37,931 bases of DNA, taken from Chitinophagaceae bacterium. Its GTDB lineage: Bacteria > Bacteroidota > Bacteroidia > Chitinophagales > Chitinophagaceae. The stretch is taken from the NCBI GenBank assembly GCA_019747705.1, contig JAIEQM010000100.1, positions 1-37,931 on the forward strand. The letters are read 5' to 3'. Shown here piece by piece: positions 6,791 to 15,364 of this stretch. The notes under the pieces were generated by a model. That model was given only the letters and a program-made list of their open reading frames with translations, was not told where the DNA came from and did no database searches. How positions within the stretch are numbered: the first letter of the stretch is position 1; each line of letters opens with the position of its first letter. A program made the translations under genes and the position numbers.

Positions 6791-9700
6791 TTACAGGCCC
6801 TTCAACGTAACCAACCGTTCCCACTTACTTGTTTTAGCATGCTCAGCCGCTTCTAAAAACTGTTCTGCCAGCTCTGGGTCTTTGGCTTTGATAACATTGA
6901 AACGGTTTTCATGATACATAAATTCACTCAATGGCAAGGAGGGTTCTTTACTGTCAATTACAAAACGTTCACCTTTTGGTTTGAGCGGATTGTAATGAAA
7001 CAGTGGCCAGTAACCGCTCTTCACCGCAAAGTCCTGTTCTTCGGCGCCATGTGCCATATCAATACCATGTGCAATACAATGACTGTATGCAATAATCAAT
7101 GAAGGGCCGGGATAGGCTTCTGCTTCGAGTATTGTTCGTACGGTGTGCATATCATTTCCACCCAATGCAATTTGTGCAACATACGCCGTGCCGTGTGCAA
7201 TGGCCTGCAGGGCTAAATCTTTTTTACCTGCTGTTTTACCATTCACACTAAACTTGGCGCTGGCGCCGAGCGGTGTTGCTTTTGATTTTTGTCCGCCTGT
7301 GTTGCTGTACACTTCCGTATCAAGAACAAGAATGTTTACATTTTCACCTGTAGAAAGTACATGGTCTAATCCGCCATAACCAATATCATAAGCCCAACCA
7401 TCGCCACCAATAATCCAAACAGATTTTTCGGCAAGAAAATCAGCGAGGTGAAATAAATTCAATGCCGCCATTGATTTCATACCGCTGAGTTTTTCTTTTA
7501 ATACTTTAATGAGTTCATGTTTGGTATGAATATCAGTTTCATTACTTTCTGTGGTGTTAAAAATAGAGGTTGCCAAATCATCGCCCACATGCGGACGCAT
7601 TTCATCCAGCAACTGCAAAGCCATTTCTTTTTTCTTTTCATTGGCGAGTTTAATACCAAGACCAAACTCTGCATTGTCTTCAAACAAACTGTTGGCCCAT
7701 GCGGGCCCTGTACCTGCTTTATTGGTACTCCATGGAGTGCTTGGAAGATTGCCGCCAAAGATGGAAGAGCAACCTGTAGCATTGGCCACAATCATACGCT
7801 CACCAAACAATTGTGTAATGAGTTTGAGATAAGGAGTTTCACCACAACCTGCACAGGCACCGCTGAATTCAAACAAGGGTTGAAAGAACTGTGAACCTTT
7901 TACTGTGTTTTTGTTTACTCTTGCACGGTCCACTTCTGGCAATGAAAGAAAATAATCCCAGTTTGTTTTTTCGGCTTCCTGCAAATCCGTTTTATCCATC
8001 ATGTTGATGGCTTTGTGCGAAGCATCTGTTTTTGAAGTGATGGGGCAATACTCCACGCACAAGGTACAGCCTGTACAATCTTCAGTTGATACCTGCAAAC
8101 TGTAAGCTTCCGTTTCTTTGTTCCATTCTTTGCCCACAGGGTCAACATATTTAAAAGTGGATGGAGCTTCGTTCAATAAATTCTTATCAAACACTTTGGC
8201 ACGTATGGCTGCATGCGGACAAATAATTACACACTTGTTACATTGTGTACACAAGCTGGTATCCCACACGGGTACTGCATCTGCAATGTTTCGTTTTTCC
8301 CATTTGGTGGTTGCGCTGGGGAACGTTCCATCTGCAGGAAAAGCGCTCACGGGCAGTTCATCACCTTCGCCCGCCATAATTTTGGCCAGCACATCTTTTA
8401 CAAAATCAGGCGCATCGTTTGAAACAACTTCGCCCAATGGCAAATTGCCAACAGTGTATTTTGAATAATCCACTTCATATAAATTGGCGAGTGTGGTATC
8501 AACCGCATCGTAATTTTTTTGCACTACCGCTTCACCTTTCTTCCAGTACGTTTCATAAATGGCTTCTTTAATTTTTGCAATGGCTTCTTCTCTTGGCAGT
8601 ATATTGCTGATGGCGAAGAAACAGGTTTGCAAAATGGTGTTGATGCGTGTGCCCATACCTGCATCTTTAGCAACGGTATATGCATTGATGGCATAAAACT
8701 TCAACTGCTTATGAATAATTTCTTCCTGTATTTTTTTTGGCAGCTTGCTCCACAGCTCTTCTTTATCATAAGGCGCATTGAGTAAGAAAGTAGCGCCTTT
8801 TTCTGCATCCTTTAAAATATCATACTTGGTTAAGTAATTGAAATGATGACAGGCTACAAAGTTGGCCGATTGAATTAAGTAAGTGGATTCAATTGGTTTT
8901 TCACCAAACCGCAAATGCGAAACAGTAAGTGAGCCCGATTTCTTTGAATCATACACAAAGTAACCCTGCACATGGTCGTTGGTTTTATCACCAATAATTT
9001 TAATGGAGTTTTTATTGGCGCTCACTGTACCATCAGCACCCAAACCAAAAAACAAACCACGGAACAAATGCTGCTCTTCCAGGTTAAAATGTTTATCATA
9101 CTCCAAACTGCTGTGGCTCACATCATCATTAATACCAATGGTAAAATGGTTTTTCGGTTTTTGTTTTTTCATTTCTTTAAACACCGCTTTGGCCATAGCA
9201 GGCGTAAATTCTTTACTGCTCAATCCATAACGTCCGCCAATAACATGTGCATGATGATTTTCCTGCGCTTCATTCAACGCATTCACCACATTCATATACA
9301 AAGGTTCACCAATACCTGTTGGTTCTTTACAACGGTCCAGCACGGCAATATTCACCACCGATTTTGGAATGGCTTTCATAAATGATTCCACATGCAGCGG
9401 ACGGAACAAGCGAACCATTACCATACCCACATGTACACCTGTTGAGTTTAAATAATCAACTGCTTCTTTTACAGCACCAGCGCCACTGCCCATGATAATG
9501 ATGATACGGTCAGGATGTTCATGACCGTAATATTCAAACAGGTTGTATCTTCTTCCTGTGAGCTCATAAAATTTATCCATCTGTTCCTGCACAATCTCAG
9601 GCACTTGTTCATAATAAGGAGTTGCTGCTTCACGGTTTTGAAAATACACATCAGGGTTTTGTGCTGTGCCACGTATTACAGGGCTGCCGGGGTTCAATGC

Positions 9701-10333
9701 ACGGTCTCTGTGTGCATGAATGGCTTCCATATCCATCAATTGCTCAATGATTTCATCAGGAATAATTTCTACTTCATTGAGTTCATGTGAAGTACGGAAG
9801 CCATCAAAAATATTTAAGAACGGAACTCTTGCTTTTAATGTGGAAGCATGTGCAATCAATGCCATATCCATTACTTCCTGCGGGCTATTGCCAAACAGCA
9901 TGGCAAAACCTGTGGAGCGAACCGCCATCACATCACTATGGTCGCCAAAGATGGAAAGTGCATGTGTTGCCAAACTGCGTGCTGCAATATGAAACACCGC
10001 AGGCGTTAACTCACCTGCAATTTTGTACATGTTGGGAATCATCAGCAACAATCCCTGCGATGCTGTAAATGTACTTGCCAGTGCACCGCCCTGCAACGCA
10101 CCATGAATAGCGCCTGCCGCACCCGCTTCACTCTGCATTTCAATCACACGTGGCGTGGCGCCGAAAATATTTTTCATGCCTTTGGCGCTCCATTCATCAG
10201 CCCATTCGCCCATGGCGCTGGAAGGAGTAATGGGGTAAATGGCACACACTTCACTGCACTTATAAGCAATGTACGCCGCCGCTTCATTGCCATCCATTAC
10301 ATCCACTTTCTTTTTTGTTTGATTGGTTGACAT
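6791..10333 (-). CDS. nifJ: pyruvate:ferredoxin (flavodoxin) oxidoreductase
   Basis: A 1180-aa single-chain PFOR, the normal full length. It oxidises pyruvate with CoA to acetyl-CoA and CO2 and passes electrons to ferredoxin or flavodoxin in the cytoplasm. Domains in order are the N-terminal pyruvate-binding domain with YKCSEVCAIYPITPSS (about residues 27-42), the transketolase-like domain II, the gamma domain with IIGDKTNDHVQGYFVYDSKK, a two-[4Fe-4S] ferredoxin domain (CTQCNKCVIICP and CTGCTLCVEYCP), then the TPP domain with GACAGCGETPY and GDGWAYDIGYGG...NTGGQ. The additional cluster Cys residues are present. The enzyme is oxygen-labile in most bacteria, which fits the dyad placed like an Fnr/Crp-type activator site upstream. 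It stands alone with a short leader. Confidence 0.97.
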   Translation of the reverse strand: MSTNQTKKKVDVMDGNEAAAYIAYKCSEVCAIYPITPSSAMGEWADEWSAKGMKNIFGATPRVIEMQSEAGAAGAIHGALQGGALASTFTASQGLLLMIPNMYKIAGELTPAVFHIAARSLATHALSIFGDHSDVMAVRSTGFAMLFGNSPQEVMDMALIAHASTLKARVPFLNIFDGFRTSHELNEVEIIPDEIIEQLMDMEAIHAHRDRALNPGSPVIRGTAQNPDVYFQNREAATPYYEQVPEIVQEQMDKFYELTGRRYNLFEYYGHEHPDRIIIIMGSGAGAVKEAVDYLNSTGVHVGMVMVRLFRPLHVESFMKAIPKSVVNIAVLDRCKEPTGIGEPLYMNVVNALNEAQENHHAHVIGGRYGLSSKEFTPAMAKAVFKEMKKQKPKNHFTIGINDDVSHSSLEYDKHFNLEEQHLFRGLFFGLGADGTVSANKNSIKIIGDKTNDHVQGYFVYDSKKSGSLTVSHLRFGEKPIESTYLIQSANFVACHHFNYLTKYDILKDAEKGATFLLNAPYDKEELWSKLPKKIQEEIIHKQLKFYAINAYTVAKDAGMGTRINTILQTCFFAISNILPREEAIAKIKEAIYETYWKKGEAVVQKNYDAVDTTLANLYEVDYSKYTVGNLPLGEVVSNDAPDFVKDVLAKIMAGEGDELPVSAFPADGTFPSATTKWEKRNIADAVPVWDTSLCTQCNKCVIICPHAAIRAKVFDKNLLNEAPSTFKYVDPVGKEWNKETEAYSLQVSTEDCTGCTLCVEYCPITSKTDASHKAINMMDKTDLQEAEKTNWDYFLSLPEVDRARVNKNTVKGSQFFQPLFEFSGACAGCGETPYLKLITQLFGERMIVANATGCSSIFGGNLPSTPWSTNKAGTGPAWANSLFEDNAEFGLGIKLANEKKKEMALQLLDEMRPHVGDDLATSIFNTTESNETDIHTKHELIKVLKEKLSGMKSMAALNLFHLADFLAEKSVWIIGGDGWAYDIGYGGLDHVLSTGENVNILVLDTEVYSNTGGQKSKATPLGASAKFSVNGKTAGKKDLALQAIAHGTAYVAQIALGGNDMHTVRTILEAEAYPGPSLIIAYSHCIAHGIDMAHGAEEQDFAVKSGYWPLFHYNPLKPKGERFVIDSKEPSLPLSEFMYHENRFNVIKAKDPELAEQFLEAAEHAKTSKWERLVTLKGL

Positions 10334-10356
10334 AATAAACCTGTTTGGTTGAGGAG

Positions 10357-10364
10357 CGAAATTA
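10357..10364 (-). promoter_or_regulatory. nifJ -7 promoter box
   Basis: On the minus strand TAATTTCG matches TAnnTTTG at all fixed positions but one. It lies about 24 bp before the nifJ ATG and would put the transcript start near 10350. Confidence 0.5.
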
Positions 10365-10383
10365 CCCGACCCTGCAAGGTTGG

Positions 10384-10403
10384 TGAATGACGGGAGTCAT
10401 TCA
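10384..10403. promoter_or_regulatory. dyad upstream of nifJ, Crp/Fnr-type geometry
   Basis: TGAATGAC and GTCATTCA form a perfect 8-bp inverted repeat around a 4-bp centre. The centre (10393.5) is about 41-43 bp upstream of the predicted nifJ transcript start. That is the position used by class II activators of the Crp/Fnr family, whose sites also have short half-sites with a small spacer. The regulator is not in the window and its identity is inference. Confidence 0.5.
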
Positions 10404-10506
10404 ATAACCTAATTGCTGTGTGTGAAAGAGATGAGGAAGGTGGTGTTACGGGCGGGGGTGCAGACGAGGGGTCGTTTTTGCCACGCTCGTTTCATGGTTC
10501 CGTTTT

Positions 10507-10606
10507 CATGGCATCGCTGGTTTGAGAGTGAATCTGGCTCATTAATTTCAATTTTCACCTCACCCTCCATCTCCCTCTCCTCACGGAGAGGGAGCGGTGC
10601 TGCATC
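10507..10606 (+). repeat. dispersed intergenic repeat, first part, copy A
   Basis: This 100-bp stretch is roughly 85-88% identical by eye to 21751-21851. It starts at CATGGCATCGCTGG and ends at CTGCATC. It contains a perfect 10-bp hairpin, CTCCCTCTCC (10571-10580) with GGAGAGGGAG (10585-10594). No ORF is preserved between the copies. Confidence 0.75.
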
Positions 10607-10716
10607 GCATGTTTCAACTTTTTAACTTCCACTTCATCTTTTGTATAACCTTCGGCACATATCCATCACTCCAATTGAGTATCACAACATCAGCAAGTAA
10701 AAGATTAATCAACCTG

Positions 10717-10863
10717 CATCACATAGGATGTTCACTAATGTTATATTGTAATTCACCACAGTAGTACCAAAGCTTAATCAGGGAACCCTCCGATTTCGGG
10801 CCGTCATCGAAATCGGCCTCCTTTTTGGTTACTTTTTGGAGAAGCAAAAAGTGACAAAAGAAA
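10717..10863 (+). repeat. dispersed intergenic repeat, second part, copy A
   Basis: Matches 21951-22163 in order. Shared words are GGATGT...AATGTT, AAAGCTTAATCAGGGAACC, TTCGGGCCGTCAT and CTCCTTTTTG...GGAGAAGCAAAAAG. It contains two hairpins, CCGATTTCG/CGAAATCGG (10790-10816) and a TTACTTTTTG/CAAAAAGTGA stem (10829-10854). Copy B carries extra palindromes at the matching places. The rest of 10607-10716 and 10864-10975 is A/T-rich and without a gene. Confidence 0.7.
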
Positions 10864-10975
10864 TAATCTGAAATTACTTGCACAGCCCTGCAAAAAATTC
10901 CAAACTTCGCAGAGCTTGATAAAGTAAAAATAACTTTATTCTCTTCCTGTTCTTTAACCTTAAAACTTACAGTTT

Positions 10976-11358
10976 ATGGAATCAAAATCAGCAATTGATT
11001 TGGTAAAAGAAGCCAAACAGCAAATTGAAAACCTCACACCCACACAGGTTGCAGAAGAATTAGAAAAAGGAAATGTTACGCTTATGGATATTCGTGAAAG
11101 TGAAGATCTAAAACAAAACGGCAGAATTTCAGGTTCGGTACACGCATCAGGAGGAATACTTGAGTTTTAGCTGACCCTTCACTTCCTTATCACAAAAAAG
11201 AATTTGATAAAGAAAAAAGAATCATTCTGCATTGTACATCAGGAGGCCGCTCTGCATTAGCAACCGCAACATTAAAACAAATGGGTTACAAAAATGTGGC
11301 GCACCTGGATGGTGGCATCAAGGCATGGAAAGAAGCTGGAATGCCCGTTGTTGAATAA
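10976..11358 (+). pseudogene. rhodanese-like sulfurtransferase, frameshifted
   Basis: The first frame encodes 64 aa (LTPTQVAEELEKGNVTLMDIRE, a typical rhodanese start) and stops at TAG 11168-11170. The minus-one frame, entered at GCT 11170-11172, continues with ADPSLPYHKKEFDKEKR, the active-site loop HCTSGGRSA with the catalytic Cys, and LDGGIKAWKEAGMPVVE up to TAA 11356-11358. The family has a continuous LEFYADP here, so loss of one base from a Tyr codon at about 11168-11170 explains the break. The catalytic part itself is intact. It could be a true pseudogene or a single-base sequencing error; a programmed shift is unlikely because no standard slippery heptamer is seen. Intact members transfer sulfane sulfur or serve as cytoplasmic sulfur carriers. 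Confidence 0.8.
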
Positions 11359-11411
11359 TGTTTATCGGTTGCGAATAATACAACACAATAGTTTACGATT
11401 ACCCCGCTCTT

Positions 11412-11511
11412 AAAGTCTCCGGGCTTTGAATCTTTCAATTAAAAGTCTGGAGACTTTTCTATATTACTGAGAAATTGTTTGCAAACCCTTCAAAGTTTTG
11501 AAACTTTGAAG
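11412..11511. repeat. two small inverted repeats in a gene-free stretch
   Basis: The gap 11359-11728 has no gene. It holds an inverted repeat AAAGTCTCC/GGAGACTTT (11412-11420 with 11449-11457) and a tight hairpin CTTCAAAGTTT/AAACTTTGAAG (11488-11511). Both could fold in RNA. Neither is followed by a T-run typical of an intrinsic terminator, so they are more likely REP-type palindromes. Confidence 0.55.
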
Positions 11512-11728
11512 AATGATAAGGCAATACGCAGGGTGTACAAGCACACTCACCAGCAGTTCACCACACGCTTTTATTAAATTTTGCACTAAAACTGTTTTAC
11601 ATTTTAAAACTGTATTCTCAACAGTTTTCTCAACGATAAGCTGTTGCAAAAAAATAACAAAGAGATAGCAATAAAGTGGAGGTCAGCAGTTTTTTTCATC
11701 ATAACTTTTTATTTTTGCCATCACAATT

Positions 11729-12475
11729 ATGAAGAAACTTCTGTTCGCACTTATAACAGCATGCTGTTTGTTAAGCTGTAAAAGAGATACTGTACCCAAT
11801 GGTGAAATGTCCGCAGGGTTTATTACAATATCATTTGATGATAATGCAGTTGCCAACTGGAATGAATACCTGCCCCTGCTGGATTCACTGGGTATGAAGG
11901 CCACGTTTTATGCTTGCCGCTATCATGAACTGAATGCAGCTCAAAAAACAGAACTGCATAACATTGAATCGCACGGCGATGAAATTGCATTTCATACAAC
12001 CACCCATTCTGATATGGTGAAGGCGCTTTCAAAAAGTGGAATGGATAATTTACTGAAGACAGAAGTTAAAGAAGAACTGGAAAAATGAAACAGGATGGTT
12101 TTAATCCTGTAAGCTTTGCGTACCCGTATAGCGCCCGTAATACTGAGCATGGATCATGCACTGATGCCTTATTTTAAAAGTTTAAGGGCTACCACAGGCA
12201 AAAACAATCCCAACTCCTGTTTTGCACCCAATAAAGGAAAAGATCAGATATTCCGTGCACTTCCGGTAGATATGAATTCATGGGCCACTAACAATACCAT
12301 TGAAGATCACATCCGCAATGCGGCAGAAAAACATGACTGTGTTTTTTTGTATGCCCACGAAATCAATAATCCTTTGTATAAGTATAACATCAGCAGGGAT
12401 CGCCTCATCTTTATTGCCCAAATGGCAAAAAAATACAACCTGGATTTTGTTACAACCAGCGAAATGACCAACTGA
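11729..12475 (+). pseudogene. polysaccharide deacetylase lipoprotein, two frameshifts
   Basis: The first frame (from 11729) encodes a lipoprotein signal with lipobox LLSC (residues 14-17), then the NodB-type start FITISFDDNAVANWNEYLPLL with the first metal-ligand Asp pair, and EIAFHTTTHSD with the His ligands. It stops at 12088. Adding one A to the A-run at about 12081-12085 restores EKMKQDGFNPVSFAYPYSARNTE. A second shift near 12146 then leads into SMDHALMPYFKSLRATTG, ending at 12475 after DRLIFIAQMAKKYNLDFVTTSEM. The pieces together cover a normal deacetylase domain (NodB homology, carbohydrate esterase 4). The intact family removes acetyl groups from N-acetylated sugars at the cell surface. 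Two independent shifts make decay more likely than a single read error. Confidence 0.8.
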
Positions 12476-12536
12476 GTACAATTTATTTGCTGTTGTAATA
12501 AAAATTAAACGAACTTGTACTTATTCATATTATGAA

Positions 12537-12599
12537 ATAATCATTAAAAATCAGCAGCCCATCTTTACACCAACCGGGATGATAATTTTTAATGATTAT
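12537..12599. promoter_or_regulatory. 15-bp perfect inverted repeat before the prenyltransferase/PKS cluster
   Basis: ATAATCATTAAAAAT (12537-12551) and its exact reverse complement (12585-12599) lie 33 bp apart, just before the first gene at 12634. The right arm runs directly into TATACTTTG (12597-12605), a one-base-longer variant of the -7 box. The repeat could be an operator pair or an RNA hairpin controlling the cluster; which is not decided by the sequence. Confidence 0.55.
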
Positions 12600-12633
12600 A
12601 CTTTGTGGCAAAAATTAAAATAAAAATGAACAC

Positions 12634-13494
12634 ATGAAAAAAAGTACAATACAGCTCTTACGCTTTCATTTTTCACTCTTTCTCATGCCGGTGTACTGGT
12701 TTGCATTATCACAACTGGTGCATATTAACTGGTGGAGAGCTGTCATCATATTCATCATCTTACATATACTCGTTTATCCCGCCAGCAACGGTTACAACAG
12801 TTATATGGACAGGGATGAAACACCCATCGGCGGTTTAAAAAATCCGATGCAGCCCACCAAACAGTTATTTAACATGACGGTGGCAATGGATGTCATTGCT
12901 GTGACGATTTCTTTCTTCATCAGCATTTACTTTGCATTGGGCATTGCATTCTACATCATGGCATCAAGAGCTTACAGTTACCGGAAAATAAGATTGAAAC
13001 GGTATCCAATCATTGGTTACGCAACGGTAATTATTTTCCAGGGAGCGGTTATTTATTGGTTGGTGTATCACGGCAGCAGTGAAGCATTGTATATGAAAGC
13101 ATCTGTAAGCGGAATGATAGCAGCCAGTTTATTGATTGGCGGTTTTTATCCGCTCACACAAATTTATCAGCATAAAGCAGATGCAACAGATGGTGTGGAA
13201 ACTATCAGTTATAAATTGGGATACAGAGGCACATTCGTTTTCTGTGCTTCTGTGTACTCTGTAGCCATGCTATTTTTGGGCCATACTTTTTTATCATCCC
13301 TCATGTTTACACAATTTTTAATCATCTTACTCTTTTTCCTGCCCATACTTGTTTATTTTTTTTGGTGGGCTGCAAAAGTGTGGAAGCATACAGATGCTGC
13401 TGATTTCAAAAACACCATGCGCATGAATATTCTGGCCAGCACATGCACCAATTTGGGTTTTATTACTGTCTTAATCTTAAATCACCTTGAGTAA
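12634..13494 (+). CDS. UbiA-family prenyltransferase
   Basis: A 286-aa integral membrane protein of the UbiA superfamily, with about eight to nine hydrophobic helices. UbiA enzymes transfer an isoprenyl chain to an aromatic or other acceptor, using two Asp-rich motifs and Mg2+. The first motif is NGYNSYMDRDE (residues 52-62, with Asn55, Asp59 and Asp61). The second is KADATDGVETISYKLG around residues 186-201. The acceptor cannot be read from the sequence. The next gene, a type III polyketide synthase, begins inside its last codons (8-bp overlap), so a polyketide-derived phenol or pyrone is the likely acceptor. It is the first gene of the cluster. Confidence 0.9.
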   Translation: MKKSTIQLLRFHFSLFLMPVYWFALSQLVHINWWRAVIIFIILHILVYPASNGYNSYMDRDETPIGGLKNPMQPTKQLFNMTVAMDVIAVTISFFISIYFALGIAFYIMASRAYSYRKIRLKRYPIIGYATVIIFQGAVIYWLVYHGSSEALYMKASVSGMIAASLLIGGFYPLTQIYQHKADATDGVETISYKLGYRGTFVFCASVYSVAMLFLGHTFLSSLMFTQFLIILLFFLPILVYFFWWAAKVWKHTDAADFKNTMRMNILASTCTNLGFITVLILNHLE

Positions 13495-14569
13495 ATTAAT
13501 TTCAATAGGAACCGCAACACCTGCCCACAAGCATAACCAGAAAGATATTCAGCAGTTTATGCAGCAGGTGTATGCACTGGATGCAACAGAAAACCGCAAG
13601 CTGAAATTTATGTACAACCTCAGCGGTATTGATACTCGTTATTCAGTGGTGCCCGATTACAGTCATACCATGAGCGAATGGAAATTTTATCCGCATAGTG
13701 AAAACCTGGAGCCCTTTCCATCGCTGGAGCAACGCATGCAGTGGTACAATAAATATGCAGGGCCTTTATCTGTTGATGCCATTCGTAATTGTGTGGAAGA
13801 TAAAATTCATACCAATGAAATCACGCATCTCATTACGGTAAGCTGTACAGGCATGAGTGCGCCGGGTTTGGATTTACAGGTGATGGAACTTTTGGATTTA
13901 CCCAAACATATTTACCGAACTTCCATCAACTTTATGGGTTGTTATGCAGCCATTCATGGTTTAAAAATGGCCGATGCTATTTGCAAAACTGAAACAGATG
14001 CAAAAGTGATGATTGTGTGTACAGAGCTTTGTACTTTACATTTTCAGAAAGAACCAACCCAAGATAATATTGCATCTGCATTGTTATTTGCTGATGGAAG
14101 CGCTGCCGCATTGGTTACACATGATGATTTTAAAAGTGACGGTTTACACCTCAGCAGCTTTTACAGTGAAGTAGTGCCCAAGGGAAAACGGGATATGGCA
14201 TGGGAACTTTCTTCAACAGGATTTCTTATGACATTAAGTGGCTATATCCCTGATTTGATTGAAGAAGATTTTGAGCCATTGGTGATGCGTGCGCTGCAGC
14301 ATGCAGGTGTTTCAAAAGAAGAAATTGGTCAATGGTGTATTCACCCGGGCGGCAAACGTATTGTTGATGCTATTCAAAAAAGTTTACAATTACCAACTTC
14401 TTTGTTTGAAAAAAGTTATGACGTATTGCAGCAGTTCGGCAATATGTCCTCTCCTACCATTTTATTTGTACTGAAAGAGTTGATGCGGAAAAAAGAAAAG
14501 GGAGCCGTGTTTGGCGCAGCATTTGGCCCGGGTTTAACCATGGAAACTTTTGTTGCAACCCATTCTTAA
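13487..14569 (+). CDS. type III polyketide synthase (chalcone/stilbene synthase-like)
   Basis: A 360-aa homodimeric-type ketosynthase of the chalcone synthase superfamily, which extends an acyl-CoA starter with malonyl-CoA units and cyclises the product to pyrones, resorcinols or phloroglucinols. The catalytic triad is visible: Cys152 in SINFMGCYAAIHG, His286 in CIHPGGKRI and Asn319 in FGNMSSPT. The C-terminal GAAFGPGLTME matches the family GFGPG loop. The start is a TTG at 13487, overlapping the prenyltransferase stop; no ATG is available before conserved sequence. The starter and product are unknown. With the following methyltransferase and flavoprotein it fits an alkylresorcinol, alkylpyrone or quinone-type lipid pathway. 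Confidence 0.95.
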   Translation: MSKLISIGTATPAHKHNQKDIQQFMQQVYALDATENRKLKFMYNLSGIDTRYSVVPDYSHTMSEWKFYPHSENLEPFPSLEQRMQWYNKYAGPLSVDAIRNCVEDKIHTNEITHLITVSCTGMSAPGLDLQVMELLDLPKHIYRTSINFMGCYAAIHGLKMADAICKTETDAKVMIVCTELCTLHFQKEPTQDNIASALLFADGSAAALVTHDDFKSDGLHLSSFYSEVVPKGKRDMAWELSSTGFLMTLSGYIPDLIEEDFEPLVMRALQHAGVSKEEIGQWCIHPGGKRIVDAIQKSLQLPTSLFEKSYDVLQQFGNMSSPTILFVLKELMRKKEKGAVFGAAFGPGLTMETFVATHS

Positions 14570-14653
14570 TTTTTGATTTTGACGTTTGTCTTCTTTTTTT
14601 GGTTCTTGATTTTTGGTTCTTGGTTCTTGTATTTTGATGTTTGATTTTTTAAC

Positions 14654-15361
14654 ATGAAAGATTTTTCTAACCGCAGCTCACAAAAAGAATTACTTGACCG
14701 TGATGATATTCCGTTTGAAGATATCAAACAGAATATGAAGGAGCTGGATTTTATCAACACCTGGCTGGGCGGTCATGCCATCACCATCAAAGGAATTGAA
14801 GCGCTGGTAAAACTTTCCAGCTACCAGCTTTCTGATAAACTGACTATTTGTGAAATGGGTTGTGGCGGCGGTGATAACCTGCGGGCTATTGGTAACTGGT
14901 GCAGGCAAAGAAATATTTCTGTGATACTCATCGGTATTGATATGAATCCCAACTGCATTACGTATGCACGCTCACGGAACGATAATTTTGATATTGATTT
15001 TATTGCAGATGATTACCGAAATGTAAAGCTTGAAACAAAACCTGATGTCATTTTTTCATCACTCTTCTGTCATCATTTTACCAATCAAGAATTGCAGCAA
15101 CAGTTTCTATGGATGAAGGAAAATGCCAGAGTTGGTTTTTTTGTGAATGATTTGCAAAGGCATCCCCTGGCCTATTATTCCATCAAACTTTTAACACAAC
15201 TCTTTTCTAAATCCTATCTTGTAAAAAATGATGCACCTTTGAGTGTGTTGCGGGGGTTTCATAAAAAAGAACTGTCACAAATACTCAGAGAATTATCCAT
15301 TATCCATTATCAATTAAATTGGAAATGGGCATTTCGCTGGTTATTGATTTACAAACATTGA
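14654..15361 (+). CDS. class I SAM-dependent methyltransferase
   Basis: A 235-aa soluble methyltransferase. The SAM-binding motif I is EMGCGGGDNLR (residues 67-77), followed by IGIDMNPNCITYARSR (motif II region) and DVIFSSLFCHHFTNQEL (motif post-II/III). The C-terminal LLIYKH is typical of this subgroup. These enzymes are commonly found beside type III PKS genes in Bacteroidota, where an O- or C-methylation of the polyketide is the natural guess. The 84-bp gap before it (14570-14653) is T-rich low-complexity DNA with repeated GGTTCTTG words. It ends 3 bp before the flavoprotein gene. Confidence 0.88.
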   Translation: MKDFSNRSSQKELLDRDDIPFEDIKQNMKELDFINTWLGGHAITIKGIEALVKLSSYQLSDKLTICEMGCGGGDNLRAIGNWCRQRNISVILIGIDMNPNCITYARSRNDNFDIDFIADDYRNVKLETKPDVIFSSLFCHHFTNQELQQQFLWMKENARVGFFVNDLQRHPLAYYSIKLLTQLFSKSYLVKNDAPLSVLRGFHKKELSQILRELSIIHYQLNWKWAFRWLLIYKH

Positions 15362-15364
15362 AAA

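Noticed and set aside
7517..7894. Open frames opposite nifJ
   Set aside because: They mirror the high coding content of nifJ; none has a recognisable domain or upstream signal.
11150..11175. Programmed frameshift in the rhodanese gene
   Set aside because: The site GAG TTT TAG offers no standard minus-one heptamer, and there is no downstream stem; loss of one base is simpler.
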